Of a DNA stretch of 64,000 nucleotides, positions 16,701 through 27,042 are shown in pieces. Within the stretch, counting starts at the first letter, position 1. Each line of letters begins with the position of its first letter. A model generated the notes under the pieces. The model saw nothing but the letters and a program-made list of their open reading frames with translations. It was not told the origin of the DNA and did no database searches. A program made the position numbers and the translations under genes. The DNA lies in NCBI RefSeq assembly GCF_011516925.1, contig NZ_WOTG01000002.1, positions 186,001 to 250,000 of the forward strand, in the 5' to 3' direction. Source of the DNA: Acetobacter fabarum (GTDB lineage Bacteria > Pseudomonadota > Alphaproteobacteria > Acetobacterales > Acetobacteraceae).

Positions 16701-18314
16701 CAGCTGCCCGGCTTCAAGGTCACCGAGCTTATTGCCAAGCTGCGCCATGCAACGCCGGGGGTTACGCTGATCTCCCCGCCGCCGCACCACGATATTTATT
16801 CCATCGAGGATCTGGCCCAGCTTATTTATGACCTCAAACAGATCAACCCCGATGCCAGCGTAACCGTTAAGCTGGTGGCCCGTTCGGGTATTGGCACTAT
16901 TGCCGCGGGTGTGGCCAAGGCCAAGGCCGACGCCATTCTTATTTCCGGCCATTCCGGTGGTACGGGGGCAAGCCCGGTCAGCTCCATCAAATACGCGGGT
17001 CTGCCGTGGGAGCTGGGGTTGGCGGAAACGCATCAGGTTCTCATGCTCAACCGTCTGCGCCACCGCGTGCGCCTGCGTGCCGATGGTGGCATCAAGACCG
17101 GGCGTGATGTGGTGATCGCCGCCATGCTGGGTGCGGAAGAGTTTGGTATTGGCACGGCCAGCCTTGTGGCCATGGGCTGCATTATGGTGCGCCAGTGCCA
17201 CTCCAACACCTGCCCGGTTGGCGTGTGCTCGCAGGACCCGGCCATGCGCGCCAAGTTTGAAGGTACGCCGGAAAAGGTGATCAACCTGTTCTCCTTCATT
17301 GCGGAGGATGTGCGGAACATTCTGGCCTCCCTTGGCTTCCGTACGCTGAACGAGATTATCGGCCGCACGGACCTGCTGCGTCAGGTTTCCCGCGGGGCGG
17401 ATTATCTGGACGATCTGGACCTGAACTCCCTGCTTTCGCAGGCAGACCCGGGGCCGTTTGCCCGTTACTGCACGCTTGAAGGCCGTAACGAGGTGCCCGA
17501 TACGCTGGACGCGCAGATGATCAACGATGCCCGTCCGCTGTTTGACCATGGTGAGAAAATGCAGCTGCACTACAATGTGCAGAACACCCAGCGCGCCATT
17601 GGCACGCGCATTTCCTCCCTCATCGTGCGTCAGTTCGGCATGAAAACGCTGGCTCCGGGCCACCTGACCGTGCGCCTGCGCGGCTCGGCCGGGCAGTCCC
17701 TTGGGGCGTTTGCGGTGCAGGGCCTCAAGCTGGAAGTGCTGGGCGATGCAAACGATTACGTGGGTAAGGGCCTTTCGGGCGCGACCATTACGGTTCGTCC
17801 GTCTCCGTCCTCTACGCTTGTGTCCAACCAGAACGCCATTATTGGCAACACGGTGCTCTACGGCGCTACAGCGGGTGAGCTGTATGCCGCAGGGCAGGCG
17901 GGTGAACGCTTTGCCGTGCGTAACTCTGGCGCGACAGCGGTTATTGAAGGTTGCGGTTCCAACTGCTGTGAATACATGACCGGTGGTACCGTTGTGGTGC
18001 TGGGTGAAGTGGGCGACAATTTTGGCGCAGGCTTTACCGGCGGCATGGCCTTTGTGCTGGACAGCAATGGGGGCTTTACCAAGCGCATCAACCCCGAAGC
18101 TCTGCTGTGGTCGCGTGTAACCGACCCCAAATGGGCCGAAAGCCTGCGTGCTCTGGTGGAACGCCATGTGGAGGAAACCGGCTCGGCCTACGCCTCCATG
18201 CTGCTGCATAAGTGGGACGAGGTTCTGCCCCAGTTCTGGCAGATTGTGCCCCGCGACTACGCCAGAATCATCGGCTTTGATGTTGAAGGCGCAGAACAGG
18301 CCCAATCGGCCTGA
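13758..18314 (+). CDS. gltB: Glutamate synthase (NADPH) large subunit
   Basis: The 1518-residue precursor contains a class II glutamine amidotransferase domain whose nucleophile is Cys42 (ERDSCGVGLVA), so the first 41 residues are a propeptide to be cleaved. The central and FMN-binding synthase domains follow, with the 3Fe-4S motif CIMVRQCHSNTCPVGVC, and a C-terminal beta-helix (GXGXG) domain. The start at 13758 overlaps the gltD stop and has GGAG eight bases upstream; a longer frame from 13713 lies inside gltD. A hairpin ends the operon. Length and motif order are normal. Confidence 0.97.
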   Translation: MDMEQFSHTVSAESGEEFLKAWDANVQALDGLYDPADERDSCGVGLVAALDGKRRREVVEAGIAALKAIWHRGAVDADGKTGDGAGIHVEIPQEFFADAITSTGDRPSDGPIAVGQVFLPKTDFVAQEQCRQIIETQILAFGYGIYGWRQVPIDTSCIGEKANATRPEIEQILIRNLPGKTEEAFERDLYVIRRRIEKAAIAAQVDLYICSLSCRSLIYKGMFLAEHLTEFYPDLLDERFVSRFAIYHQRYSTNTFPTWKLAQPFRRLAHNGEINTISGNINWMKSHETRLSHPDLDPWMADIKPLVQAGGSDTATLDNVFELLTFAGRDAPAAKALMIPASVGGNAAMKPEHRDMFTYCNAVMEPWDGPAALCATDGRWVVAGLDRSGLRPLRYTVTTDNLLIVGSETGMVRVPENAIVSRGRLGPGEMIGVDLDDAKLYGNSALLDVLSSRQDFSDWIKRTQKIGHLVRSEVTEPVYYTGDELRRRQLAVGTTLEELETLLHPMVEDASEAIGSMGDDTPLAVLSPRYRGLSHYFRQMFSQVTNPPIDSLRESGVMSLATRLGNLGNILDQSAEQCDMLQLPSPVLTSGEYEALRGFCGTSASVIDCTFPAKDGEAGLREAIARIRREAEESVRGGCTHVFLTDEGQSPDRASIPMILATGAVHTHLVRTSLRTFTSLNVRTSTALDVHAIAVTIGVGATTVNPYLAQESIADRHRRGLFGSRSLRECMERYRKAVDKGLLKIMSKMGISIVASYRGGCNFEAVGLSRALTAEFFPGMPSRISGIGLSGIARNALSFHEQAWGSASALTLPVGGLYKLRRSGEQHAFDGGLIHMLQTAVATDSFTIYQRYADAVRAQPPVALRDLLDFREGRTPIPVEEVESITQLRKRLISPAISLGALSPEAHETLSIAMNRIGAKSDSGEGGEDPARAKPRPNGDNASSAIKQVASGRFGVTAQYLNDCRELEIKVAQGAKPGEGGQLPGFKVTELIAKLRHATPGVTLISPPPHHDIYSIEDLAQLIYDLKQINPDASVTVKLVARSGIGTIAAGVAKAKADAILISGHSGGTGASPVSSIKYAGLPWELGLAETHQVLMLNRLRHRVRLRADGGIKTGRDVVIAAMLGAEEFGIGTASLVAMGCIMVRQCHSNTCPVGVCSQDPAMRAKFEGTPEKVINLFSFIAEDVRNILASLGFRTLNEIIGRTDLLRQVSRGADYLDDLDLNSLLSQADPGPFARYCTLEGRNEVPDTLDAQMINDARPLFDHGEKMQLHYNVQNTQRAIGTRISSLIVRQFGMKTLAPGHLTVRLRGSAGQSLGAFAVQGLKLEVLGDANDYVGKGLSGATITVRPSPSSTLVSNQNAIIGNTVLYGATAGELYAAGQAGERFAVRNSGATAVIEGCGSNCCEYMTGGTVVVLGEVGDNFGAGFTGGMAFVLDSNGGFTKRINPEALLWSRVTDPKWAESLRALVERHVEETGSAYASMLLHKWDEVLPQFWQIVPRDYARIIGFDVEGAEQAQSA

Positions 18315-18341
18315 ACCAGCCTTTACAGGGCATGCGTGCAC

Positions 18342-18376
18342 AAAACGGGCGGGGGCTTATGGCTCTCGCCCGTTTT
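18342..18376 (+). terminator. Intrinsic terminator after gltB
   Basis: AAAACGGGCG at 18342-18351 pairs perfectly with CGCCCGTTTT at 18367-18376 around a 15-base loop, 27 bases after the gltB stop. The stem ends in four T residues. Confidence 0.7.
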
Positions 18377-18447
18377 GCCGTTCTGGTGCCTTGTCTTTGC
18401 ATGCAAGGGCTCTCGCCTCTGGTGGATTTGCGCGGTAGAGTGGGGGC

Positions 18448-20304
18448 ATGGAACATACCGCGCATTTTTCCCGTTCGCTGTCACTTCCGCTCATGGCGGC
18501 GGAAGCCGGACCTGCCCCTTCCTCCGACCAGAGCGCTGCTGCCCTGCCGCGCTGGGACCTGTCGGCCCTGTACGCGGGCATGGACGACCCGCAACTGGAG
18601 GCCGATCTGGCTGGAGCTGCCGCGGCTGCCAAAAGCTTTGCCAAGCTGTATCAGGGCCGCCTGAACAGCCTGAACGGCGGGCAGCTGGCGCAGGCCATGA
18701 GCGAGTTTGAAGAGATCGAGGAAAAACTGGGCCGGGCAGGCTCCTATGCCTCGCTGCTGTTTGCTGCGGATTCGTCCAACCCGTCCATCAGCCGCTTCAG
18801 CCAGTCCATTAACGAACGGCTGACCGATATTTCCACCGACCTTCTGTTCTTTGGGCTGGAACTCAACCGGCTGGAAGAGGCCGACCTTCAGGCCAAAATG
18901 GACGATCCCGCTCTTGCCCGCTGGCAGCCTTACCTGCGTGACGTGCGCATGTACCGCCCCCACCAGCTTGGCGATGACGTGGAAAAAGTGCTGCTGGAAA
19001 AATCCGTAACCGGCGCGCAGGCATGGTGCCGCCTGTTTGATGAAACCATAGCCGCTCTGCGGGTTACGGTGGATGGGCAGACCATGACGGTGGGCGATGC
19101 GCTTAACCGCCTGTCCGATACAGACCGTGGAGTGCGCGAGCGCGCAGGCAAGGCCGTGGGGAGCGTGTTTGAAGGGAATGTGCGCCTGTTTGCGCTCATT
19201 ACCAACACGCTGGCCAAGGACAAATCCATATCCGACGGGTTGCGGCATTTTGCCCGCCCCACATCCTCGCGCAATCTGTCCAACATGGTGGAAGATGGCG
19301 TGGTGGATGCGCTGGTTTCAGCCGTGCGCACGGATTATCCGCGTTTGTCCCACCGTTATTATGCGCTCAAGGCCAAATGGATGGGGCTGGACAAGCTGGA
19401 GCACTGGGACCGCAACGCCCCTCTGCCCGGTTGCGAGGACCGCCAGATTCCGTGGACTGAAGCCAAATCCATTGTGCAGAAGGCGTATGACGGGTTTGAC
19501 CCGCGCATGGGCAAGGTGATCAACACCTTCCTGAGCAGCCCGTGGATTGATGTGCCTCCCGCTCCCGGCAAGTCCCCCGGCGCGTTTGCCCACCCCACCG
19601 TGCCATCGGCCCACCCGTATATTCTGCTCAACTACCACGGACGCATTCGGGATGTGATGACGCTGGCGCACGAACTGGGGCACGGCGTGCATCAGGTTCT
19701 GGCGGCAAAGCAGGGTTACCTGATGTCCGACACCCCGCTCACACTGGCCGAAACCGCCAGTGTGTTTGGGGAGATGCTTACCTTCCAGTCCCTTCTGGAT
19801 ACGGAAAAAGACCCCGCCCGCCGCCGCCTGCTGCTGGCTGGCAAGGTGGAGGATATGCTCAACACCGTGGTGCGCCAGATTGCATTCTACGAGTTTGAAA
19901 CCCGCGTGCATGACGAGCGGAAAAAAGGCGAACTGCTGCCCGAACGGATTGGTGAAATCTGGCGCGCGGTGCAGACCGAAAGCCTTGGTCCGGCCTTTAA
20001 CTTTACCCCTGATTACGATGTGTTCTGGGCGTATATCCCGCACTTTATCCATTCCCCCTTCTATGTGTACGCCTATGCGTTCGGGGATTGTCTGGTAAAC
20101 GCGCTGTACAAGGTGTTCAGCGAAGGGGCTCCGGGTTTTCAGGACAAGTACATTGCCATGCTGGAAGCCGGTGGCACGCTGCGCCACAAGGAACTGCTGG
20201 CCCCCTTCGGGCTGGATGCCTCGGACCCCGGTTTCTGGCGCAAGGGGCTGGATGTGATTTCCGGCTTTATTGACCAGTTGGAGCAGGCAGAGCATGGCGC
20301 GTGA
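18448..20304 (+). CDS. pepF: Oligoendopeptidase F (M3 family metallopeptidase)
   Basis: This 618-residue cytosolic zinc peptidase degrades short peptides. The HEXXH zinc site is HELGH at residues 408-412, in the context RDVMTLAHELGHGVHQ, and LAETASVFGEM supplies the third zinc ligand. The N-terminal helical part and the FIHSPFYVYAYAFGD segment are typical of PepF. The start at 18448 (MEHTAHFSRS) is the only one with a purine-rich stretch in front; M16 is an alternative. Its end overlaps the next gene by 11 bases, so the two are co-expressed. Confidence 0.93.
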   Translation: MEHTAHFSRSLSLPLMAAEAGPAPSSDQSAAALPRWDLSALYAGMDDPQLEADLAGAAAAAKSFAKLYQGRLNSLNGGQLAQAMSEFEEIEEKLGRAGSYASLLFAADSSNPSISRFSQSINERLTDISTDLLFFGLELNRLEEADLQAKMDDPALARWQPYLRDVRMYRPHQLGDDVEKVLLEKSVTGAQAWCRLFDETIAALRVTVDGQTMTVGDALNRLSDTDRGVRERAGKAVGSVFEGNVRLFALITNTLAKDKSISDGLRHFARPTSSRNLSNMVEDGVVDALVSAVRTDYPRLSHRYYALKAKWMGLDKLEHWDRNAPLPGCEDRQIPWTEAKSIVQKAYDGFDPRMGKVINTFLSSPWIDVPPAPGKSPGAFAHPTVPSAHPYILLNYHGRIRDVMTLAHELGHGVHQVLAAKQGYLMSDTPLTLAETASVFGEMLTFQSLLDTEKDPARRRLLLAGKVEDMLNTVVRQIAFYEFETRVHDERKKGELLPERIGEIWRAVQTESLGPAFNFTPDYDVFWAYIPHFIHSPFYVYAYAFGDCLVNALYKVFSEGAPGFQDKYIAMLEAGGTLRHKELLAPFGLDASDPGFWRKGLDVISGFIDQLEQAEHGA

Positions 20305-21658
20305 TCTTGATAACTCCGGCATGTTCGGGGAATTGCGGCGTATGGTGCAGACCACCGGCACGGTGGGGGGCATTGCCGCACGTATGGCCGGGCACAAAAT
20401 GGGGATCCGCACCACGGGCCTGACCCACGCGGAAGACCTTAAATCCGTGCTGGGGGGGCTTAAAGGCCCGCTCATGAAGGCTGCGCAGCTTCTGGCCACC
20501 ATACCCGGCGCATTGCCGGAAGAATATGCGGAGGAACTGGCCCAGCTCCAGTCCAACGCGCCACCCATGGGCTGGAACTTTGTGCGCCGCCGCATGACGG
20601 CGGAACTTGGAGCAGGGTGGGAGAAAAACTTCCGCGCCTTTGGCAAGGAGGCCGCCGCGGCTGCAAGCCTTGGGCAGGTGCACCAAGCCATTCTGGCCGA
20701 TGGCCGCCGCGTGGCCTGCAAGCTCCAGTACCCGGACATGAACTCGGCAGTGGAGGCGGACCTCAAGCAGTTCCGCATGGCCATTGGTGTTTACCATAAG
20801 CTTGATAATGCCATCCGTCAGGATGATGTGGTGGAAGAACTGGCCGAACGCCTGCGGGAAGAGCTGGATTACCGGCGTGAGGCCGCCAATATGCGCCTCT
20901 ATCACGCCATTTTGCGCGACTGCCCGGATGTAACCGTACCGCTGCCGGTAGATGAGCTGAGTACCCGCCGCCTGCTGACCATGGAGTGGGTTGCTGGCCA
21001 GAACCTGAATGCCGCCATCAAGGCCGGGCTTTCAGATGAGCAGAAAAAGAAAATTGCTCGTGCCCTGTTCCGGGGTTGGTACGTGCCACTCTACCAGTAT
21101 GGTGTGGTGCATGGTGACCCGCATATGGGCAACTTTACCGTGCGTGAGGATGGCGGACTGAACCTGCTGGATTTTGGGGCGATCCGCATTTTCCGGCCTT
21201 CGTTCATCAAGGGTAATATCGACCTGTACAACGCCCTGCGCACGAAGGATGAGGACCTGGCCGCCCTTGCGTACGAGGCGTGGGGCTTCAAGGACCTCTC
21301 GCGCGAGAAGGTGCGTGTGCTCAATGAATGGGCAAGCCTGCTTTATGCCCCGCTCATGGATAACCGTGAGCGTTACATTCAGGAAGAGAACACCCCCGAA
21401 CACGGGCGCGAGGTGTTGAGCCGTGTGCATGAAGGGCTACAAAAAACAGGGGGTGTGCGCCTGCCGCGCGAATTTGTGCTGGTGGACCGCTCGGCCATCG
21501 GGCTTGGGTCGGTATTCATGCGGCTCAAGGTTAAAATGAACTGGAGCGAACTGTTCCACGAAATTGTGGAAGGGTTTGATGAGCAGGCCCTGACCGACCG
21601 GCAGAACGCCGCCATAAAAGAGGCCCGCTTCCCCCCTGACGCACCGCCTGCCACCTAA
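20294..21658 (+). CDS. ABC1/AarF (UbiB-like) atypical kinase family protein
   Basis: The protein shows the ABC1 kinase landmarks: KGPLMKAAQLLATIPGALP in place of the usual KxGQ extension, an Ala-rich nucleotide loop AAAAASLGQVH, ACKLQYPDM with the conserved lysine, HGDPHMGNF and LLDFGAIR. UbiB-like members are membrane-associated ATPases that support coenzyme Q synthesis, and this subtype is common in alphaproteobacteria with unknown substrate. The start MARDLDNSG at 20294 has GGAG ten bases upstream and lies inside the end of pepF. No ubi genes are adjacent. Molecular role is not known. Confidence 0.87.
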   Translation: MARDLDNSGMFGELRRMVQTTGTVGGIAARMAGHKMGIRTTGLTHAEDLKSVLGGLKGPLMKAAQLLATIPGALPEEYAEELAQLQSNAPPMGWNFVRRRMTAELGAGWEKNFRAFGKEAAAAASLGQVHQAILADGRRVACKLQYPDMNSAVEADLKQFRMAIGVYHKLDNAIRQDDVVEELAERLREELDYRREAANMRLYHAILRDCPDVTVPLPVDELSTRRLLTMEWVAGQNLNAAIKAGLSDEQKKKIARALFRGWYVPLYQYGVVHGDPHMGNFTVREDGGLNLLDFGAIRIFRPSFIKGNIDLYNALRTKDEDLAALAYEAWGFKDLSREKVRVLNEWASLLYAPLMDNRERYIQEENTPEHGREVLSRVHEGLQKTGGVRLPREFVLVDRSAIGLGSVFMRLKVKMNWSELFHEIVEGFDEQALTDRQNAAIKEARFPPDAPPAT

Positions 21659-21690
21659 TGGGCGGGGCGCGCGTTACAGGCTTGTAACGG

Positions 21691-21728
21691 TGGGGTGCAC
21701 AAGGGCGGATGCTCCCTTGCGCACCCCA
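21691..21728. terminator. Bidirectional terminator between two converging genes
   Basis: TGGGGTGC and CAAGGG on the left pair with CCCTTG and GCACCCCA on the right, giving a 15-position stem with one mismatch and an eight-base loop. It lies between the convergent kinase gene (plus) and lipoprotein gene (minus). A second small hairpin, GTTACA-GGCT-TGTAAC, lies just upstream at about 21673-21688. Confidence 0.7.
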
Positions 21729-21734
21729 ATTTGC

Positions 21735-22325
21735 TTAGTAAGCTTGGTAGTTCGCCCGTTTGAGGTGCGTCTGGTTATATTCAAGCTGACGTGGGCTTAG
21801 CTGGAATCCCACCTCGAACCGGTAGTCGGAATCGACATTGCGGGGGGGAATTGGCAGGTCGATCGTGACCACCTTGCTGGTGGTGTCAAACGTTGCAAGG
21901 TTGGCCGGGAACGTAACGGTGTGGCGGAAGATGTGCTTGTTCACAATCCGGTCGCCATGCATCACGGCAATAAACCACGGTATGTTCAGCATCTCGGTAG
22001 AGGAGGCTGGGCCGCGTTCAACCGTAATATGCAGTACGACTCGGGTCTTCAGGTCCTTGGGGCCACCGGCGGAGCATTCTCCCTCCAGCTTGACAATACT
22101 GGCCCGCGCTACCAGATCACCAAAACCGGTACCTTTCCCGTTATACAGGTAATAATCCGCTGCCTCGGAGGGGATATGTGTAATGGGGCAGGCAGGTGCG
22201 AACTCCATGGAGGCGCTTTCTCCGCCACTGCAGGCCGCCAGAGTTGTCAGCAGGCCCATGGCCAGTGCGCCACAAGCAGTTACGCGGGGGAGCAGGCGGC
22301 GCAGGCGGGTAAGATCATAAGGCAT
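21735..22325 (-). CDS. Predicted lipoprotein of unknown function
   Basis: The protein starts with a basic region and a hydrophobic stretch ending in a lipobox (GLLTTLAACSGG, modified Cys near residue 32), so it should be anchored in the envelope. The mature part, about 165 residues, has TEMLNIPWFIAVMHGDRIVNK and ends with VGFQLSPRQLEYNQTH; it looks all-beta. I recognise it as a type of conserved acetic acid bacterial lipoprotein but cannot assign a function. The start at 22325 is uncertain, since an ATG 15 bases earlier is equally possible and neither has a clear ribosome site. Confidence 0.75.
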   Translation of the reverse strand: MPYDLTRLRRLLPRVTACGALAMGLLTTLAACSGGESASMEFAPACPITHIPSEAADYYLYNGKGTGFGDLVARASIVKLEGECSAGGPKDLKTRVVLHITVERGPASSTEMLNIPWFIAVMHGDRIVNKHIFRHTVTFPANLATFDTTSKVVTIDLPIPPRNVDSDYRFEVGFQLSPRQLEYNQTHLKRANYQAY

Positions 22326-22567
22326 GGAGTGATCCGGCATTATAAGGGGTGGAGGAACAAAAATAGGTGACGCACCAACCCGCAACGCCCGGCAGCGTGC
22401 GTGTTTCACGTCTTGAATGCTGCAAAACGGGTTGCATCACATGCGTCCTTTGCGTAGGCCACAACTGCCACGGCCTTTACCGGGTTTCGGGCGTAGCCTG
22501 TTTTCAGTATGCGTCTTCATAGCCAGTTATCTTCTCTATACAGTCCGCTGCAACTTTGGGGAACACC

Positions 22568-23569
22568 ATGCCCGATCAAACTGACACCCTTACCACCACC
22601 CAGACCGCGGATACGCAGCATGGCCGCTCACTCAAGGTCCTTCTGGCTGGCCCGCGCGGCTTTTGCGCCGGGGTGGACCGCGCCATCCGTGTGGTGGAGG
22701 AAGCCATTCGCCGTTACGGCGCGCCGGTCTATGTTCGACACGAGATCGTTCATAACCGCACCGTTGTAGAGGAGCTGGAGGCACAGGGTGCCATCTTTGT
22801 GGAGGAACTGGACGAAGTTCCCGCAGATGGTCACGTTGTTTTTTCCGCCCATGGCGTGCCCAAGACCGTGCCGGCCGAAGCCGAGCGCCGCAACCTTTTG
22901 TATCTGGATGCCACATGCCCGCTGGTGTCCAAGGTCCACCGCGAGGCCGAGCGCCATTATGCCGCAGGTGGCCCGGAAAGCCGCCATATCCTCATGATCG
23001 GCCATGCCGGCCACCCCGAGGTTGTGGGTACCATGGGCCAGCTCCCCGCCGGGGCTGTAACCCTGATCAACGATGCAGACGAAGCCCGCAGCGTGCAGCC
23101 TGCGGACCCGAGCATGCTGGCGTTTATTACCCAGACCACCCTCTCGGTTGATGATACGGCAGAAATCGTGGACATCCTGCGTGAGCGCTTCCCCCTGATC
23201 GAAGGGCCAAAGCGCGAGGATATCTGCTACGCCACCACCAACCGGCAGGAAGCGGTCAAGACCATAGCCCCCGAGTGCGATCTGGTTATTGTTATTGGCT
23301 CGCCCAACTCCTCCAACTCCCAGCGTCTGCGGGAAGTGGCCGAACGCTCTGGCGCTGCCCGTGCCCTGCTGGTGCCCCGTCTGGATGCGCTGGACTGGTC
23401 CGTGCTTGATGGCGTGGGTACGCTGGGCATTACGGCGGGTGCCTCCGCACCGGAAGCTCTGGTGCAGGAAATGCTGGCAGAAATGGCCAAGCGTTACACC
23501 CTGTGCATTGAAGAACGGATCGTGAAGGAAGAAAACGTAACGTTCCGTCTTCCCGCACCCTTGGGCTAA
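22568..23569 (+). CDS. ispH: 4-hydroxy-3-methylbut-2-enyl diphosphate reductase
   Basis: IspH (LytB) is the last enzyme of the non-mevalonate isoprenoid pathway, making IPP and DMAPP with a 4Fe-4S cluster. The three cluster cysteines are visible in [25 protein letters not shown] and [12 protein letters not shown], and the [11 protein letters not shown] region is intact. The start at 22568 has GGGGA six bases upstream. It is followed nine bases later by thrB. Its products feed ubiquinone and hopanoid synthesis. Confidence 0.97.
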   Translation: MPDQTDTLTTTQTADTQHGRSLKVLLAGPRGFCAGVDRAIRVVEEAIRRYGAPVYVRHEIVHNRTVVEELEAQGAIFVEELDEVPADGHVVFSAHGVPKTVPAEAERRNLLYLDATCPLVSKVHREAERHYAAGGPESRHILMIGHAGHPEVVGTMGQLPAGAVTLINDADEARSVQPADPSMLAFITQTTLSVDDTAEIVDILRERFPLIEGPKREDICYATTNRQEAVKTIAPECDLVIVIGSPNSSNSQRLREVAERSGAARALLVPRLDALDWSVLDGVGTLGITAGASAPEALVQEMLAEMAKRYTLCIEERIVKEENVTFRLPAPLG

Positions 23570-23578
23570 AGGTGGTTT

Positions 23579-24553
23579 ATGGCCGTTTACACGGACGTTA
23601 GCGACGAGGCGCTGCAGGACTTTCTGGCAGATTTTGCCATTGGGGATCTGGTGTCGTTCCGTGGCATTGCCGAGGGGGTGGAAAACACCAACTTCCAGCT
23701 GCGTACAACCGAGGGGGATTTTATTCTCACTCTGTACGAAAAGCGGGTGAATGCGCGTGAACTGCCCTGGTTTCTGGGTCTGATGCAGCACCTTGCGCGG
23801 GAAGGGGTTACCTGCCCGCAGCCGGTGGCAGACCGGCGGGGGGAAACGCTAAAAACCCTTGCGGGCCGTCCTGCGGCCATTACCACGTTTTTGCCCGGTG
23901 TCTGGCCGCGTACGGTGCGGGGCGAGCATTGCCGCCCTCTGGGCCGTGCGCTGGCGCAACTGCATGCGGCAGGCCGGTCCTATGCACCAGAGCGTGCCAA
24001 TGCGCTGGGGCCAACCGCATGGGCACCCCTGATGCAAAGCTGCGCGGGTGGGGCCAACACGGTGCAGCCGGGTTTGCAGGCGGAGCTGGAGCAGGCTCTG
24101 GCCCGCATTGTGCCCGCATGGCCGGGCCACGGTGGCAATCCAACCCTGCCGCGCGGGCAAATTCATGCCGATCTGTTCCCCGATAACGTGTTTTTCCTCA
24201 ACCACGGTGTATCGGGGCTGATTGATTTCTATTTTGCCTGCACGGACTACCTTGCATACGACGTGGCCATCTGCCTGAACGCGTGGTGCTTCCAGCCCGA
24301 TGGCGCATTTAACGTGACCTTCGCCCGCCAGATGCTGCTGGGGTATGAGGAAGTACGGAAGCTTGATGAGGCCGAGTGCTATGCCATGCCGGTTCTGGCC
24401 CAAGGTGCGGCCATGCGCTTTTTGCTGACCCGGCTGTACGACTGGATCAACACTCCGGCCGATGCACTGGTCACGCCCAAAAACCCGCTGGATTACCTCA
24501 AACGGCTCAGGTTCCATCTGGCAACGCAGACTGTGGGTGGTTATGGACTCTGA
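23579..24553 (+). CDS. thrB: Homoserine kinase (ThrB, APH-fold type)
   Basis: This 324-residue protein belongs to the aminoglycoside-phosphotransferase-like homoserine kinases of alphaproteobacteria, unrelated to the GHMP-type ThrB of E. coli. Motifs: [14 protein letters not shown] at the N-terminus, the catalytic loop [13 protein letters not shown] and [16 protein letters not shown]. It phosphorylates homoserine for threonine synthesis. AAAGGTGG lies just ahead of the start. It overlaps rnhA by 11 bases. Confidence 0.96.
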   Translation: MAVYTDVSDEALQDFLADFAIGDLVSFRGIAEGVENTNFQLRTTEGDFILTLYEKRVNARELPWFLGLMQHLAREGVTCPQPVADRRGETLKTLAGRPAAITTFLPGVWPRTVRGEHCRPLGRALAQLHAAGRSYAPERANALGPTAWAPLMQSCAGGANTVQPGLQAELEQALARIVPAWPGHGGNPTLPRGQIHADLFPDNVFFLNHGVSGLIDFYFACTDYLAYDVAICLNAWCFQPDGAFNVTFARQMLLGYEEVRKLDEAECYAMPVLAQGAAMRFLLTRLYDWINTPADALVTPKNPLDYLKRLRFHLATQTVGGYGL

Positions 24554-25031
24554 ACCTTCTTCCCCAACCCCGGAAAACCGGATGCAGGTTGAAATCTGGA
24601 CCGATGGCGGGTGCAAACCCAACCCCGGCCCCGGCGGCTGGGGGGTGTTGCTGCGCTGCAAGGGCGTTGAGCGCGAACTCTCGGGCGGGGAACTGGCAAC
24701 CACCAATAACCGCATGGAACTGACAGCCGCCGCTGAAGCACTGGAAGCGCTGACCAAGCCCTGTACCGTTAACCTGCATACCGATAGCGAATATGTGCGG
24801 AACGGCATTACGCGCTGGCATACAGGCTGGGTCCGCCGGAACTGGCGCAATGCGGCGGGGGACCCTGTTGCCAATATGGATTTGTGGCGGCGCCTGCTGG
24901 ATGCGGCCAAACCGCATGATGTGTCATGGCACTGGGTCAAGGGCCACTCTGGCGTGCCGGAGAACGAACTGGTGGACCAGTTGGCCACACAGGCCCGTAT
25001 CCGCATGGAAGAGCAAAAAGCAGGCGCGTAA
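24543..25031 (+). CDS. rnhA: Ribonuclease HI
   Basis: The protein has the RNase H fold signature [15 protein letters not shown] and the remaining catalytic acids in [20 protein letters not shown] and NELVDQLA, so it should degrade RNA in RNA-DNA hybrids. The start MDSEPSS at 24543 lies inside the end of thrB, giving 162 residues; [10 protein letters not shown] at 24582 is an alternative. thrB and rnhA form a pair in many alphaproteobacteria. Confidence 0.95.
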   Translation: MDSEPSSPTPENRMQVEIWTDGGCKPNPGPGGWGVLLRCKGVERELSGGELATTNNRMELTAAAEALEALTKPCTVNLHTDSEYVRNGITRWHTGWVRRNWRNAAGDPVANMDLWRRLLDAAKPHDVSWHWVKGHSGVPENELVDQLATQARIRMEEQKAGA

Positions 25032-25079
25032 TGCCGCCTGCTGCCCACCTTTACCTTACAATCTGAGTGGTTTGTGTAT

Positions 25080-25101
25080 CGCCCCCGGCAGGCTGGGGGC
25101 G
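25080..25101. terminator. GC-rich hairpin between converging rnhA and OmpA-like genes
   Basis: CGCCCCC and GGGGGCG form a seven-pair stem with an eight-base loop. No T run follows on either side, so strength is uncertain. Confidence 0.5.
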
Positions 25102-25130
25102 AGCCGTGCGCCGTAGTGGCTTATGCCGCG

Positions 25131-26117
<987 letters not shown>

Positions 26118-26193
26118 TGCAGTGCAGACTAGCCCAGAAGGTGGGAGGGATAAAACGGGGTATTCTGGCAAGGTGGGGCAAAACGGCGCGCAG

Positions 26194-27006
26194 TCATGCG
26201 GAAAACTGCTCTTCTGCAATACGTTCGGAGAGTGTCTGCCCCGGATCAAACAGCAAGGTTACGGTCAGGTTACGGTCTTCGCGCACCTGAACCGAGGTCA
26301 CGTCGCGCACTTCTACCGAATCGGCCACAGCAGCCACGGGCCGTTTTTCGGCCTCCATGACCGTAAAACCTACATGGGCGGTGGAGGGCAGCAGCGCGCC
26401 ACGCCAGCGGCGGGGCCGAAAGGCGCATATGGGGGTAAGCGGGAGCAGATTGCCCGAAAGCGGAACAATAGGCCCGTGAGCGGAAAGGTTATAGGCGGTG
26501 GAGCCTGCCGGTGTTGCCAGTAATGCGCCATCGCAGATCAGCTCAGGTACACGGACCAGCCCATCCACATCTATGCGGAGTTTGGCGGCCTGGCGTGTCT
26601 GGCGGAACAGGTACACGTCATTCAGGGCGAGCGCTTCGTGCGTTTCATTGCTGCTGGTGGTGGCGGTCATGCGCAGCGGGTGCAGGGTGGCCGCCTGTGC
26701 GTGAAAAAGGCGGTGGGGCAGGTCTTCTTCGTCCATCGGGTTCATCAAAAACCCAACGGAGCCACAGTTCATGCCATACACCGGGGCGGTGAGCTGTGTT
26801 TCCAGCACCACGCGCAGGGTTTCGAGCATAAAGCCGTCCCCCCCCAGGCAGACAATAATTTCCGCATCGCCAGGGTGGCAGTTGCCGTAATGGGCTACCA
26901 GCCGGTCAAACTCCATCCGTGCCTCATGCGTGGGGGCGGCCATAAAGGCCAGCTTGCGCGGCGTCTGGGCAAAAAGGGGCTGCGTGGAGGGGGATGCGGC
27001 ACTCAT
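26194..27006 (-). CDS. nadK: NAD kinase
   Basis: The 270-residue protein has the NAD-kinase diphosphate-binding motif [13 protein letters not shown] near residue 52, then [26 protein letters not shown] and [20 protein letters not shown]. It phosphorylates NAD to NADP. It lies 36 bases after the glycosyltransferase gene, in the same operon. Confidence 0.96.
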   Translation of the reverse strand: MSAASPSTQPLFAQTPRKLAFMAAPTHEARMEFDRLVAHYGNCHPGDAEIIVCLGGDGFMLETLRVVLETQLTAPVYGMNCGSVGFLMNPMDEEDLPHRLFHAQAATLHPLRMTATTSSNETHEALALNDVYLFRQTRQAAKLRIDVDGLVRVPELICDGALLATPAGSTAYNLSAHGPIVPLSGNLLPLTPICAFRPRRWRGALLPSTAHVGFTVMEAEKRPVAAVADSVEVRDVTSVQVREDRNLTVTLLFDPGQTLSERIAEEQFSA

Positions 27007-27042
27007 GCTCTGCCCTGTGGGTGGAGGAAGGAAGAGTGTGTC

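Noticed and set aside
14691..18341. Minus-strand open frame of 1216 codons opposite gltB
   Set aside because: It lies exactly opposite the conserved gltB gene. Long antisense frames are common in GC-rich DNA, and it shows no family motif or ribosome site.
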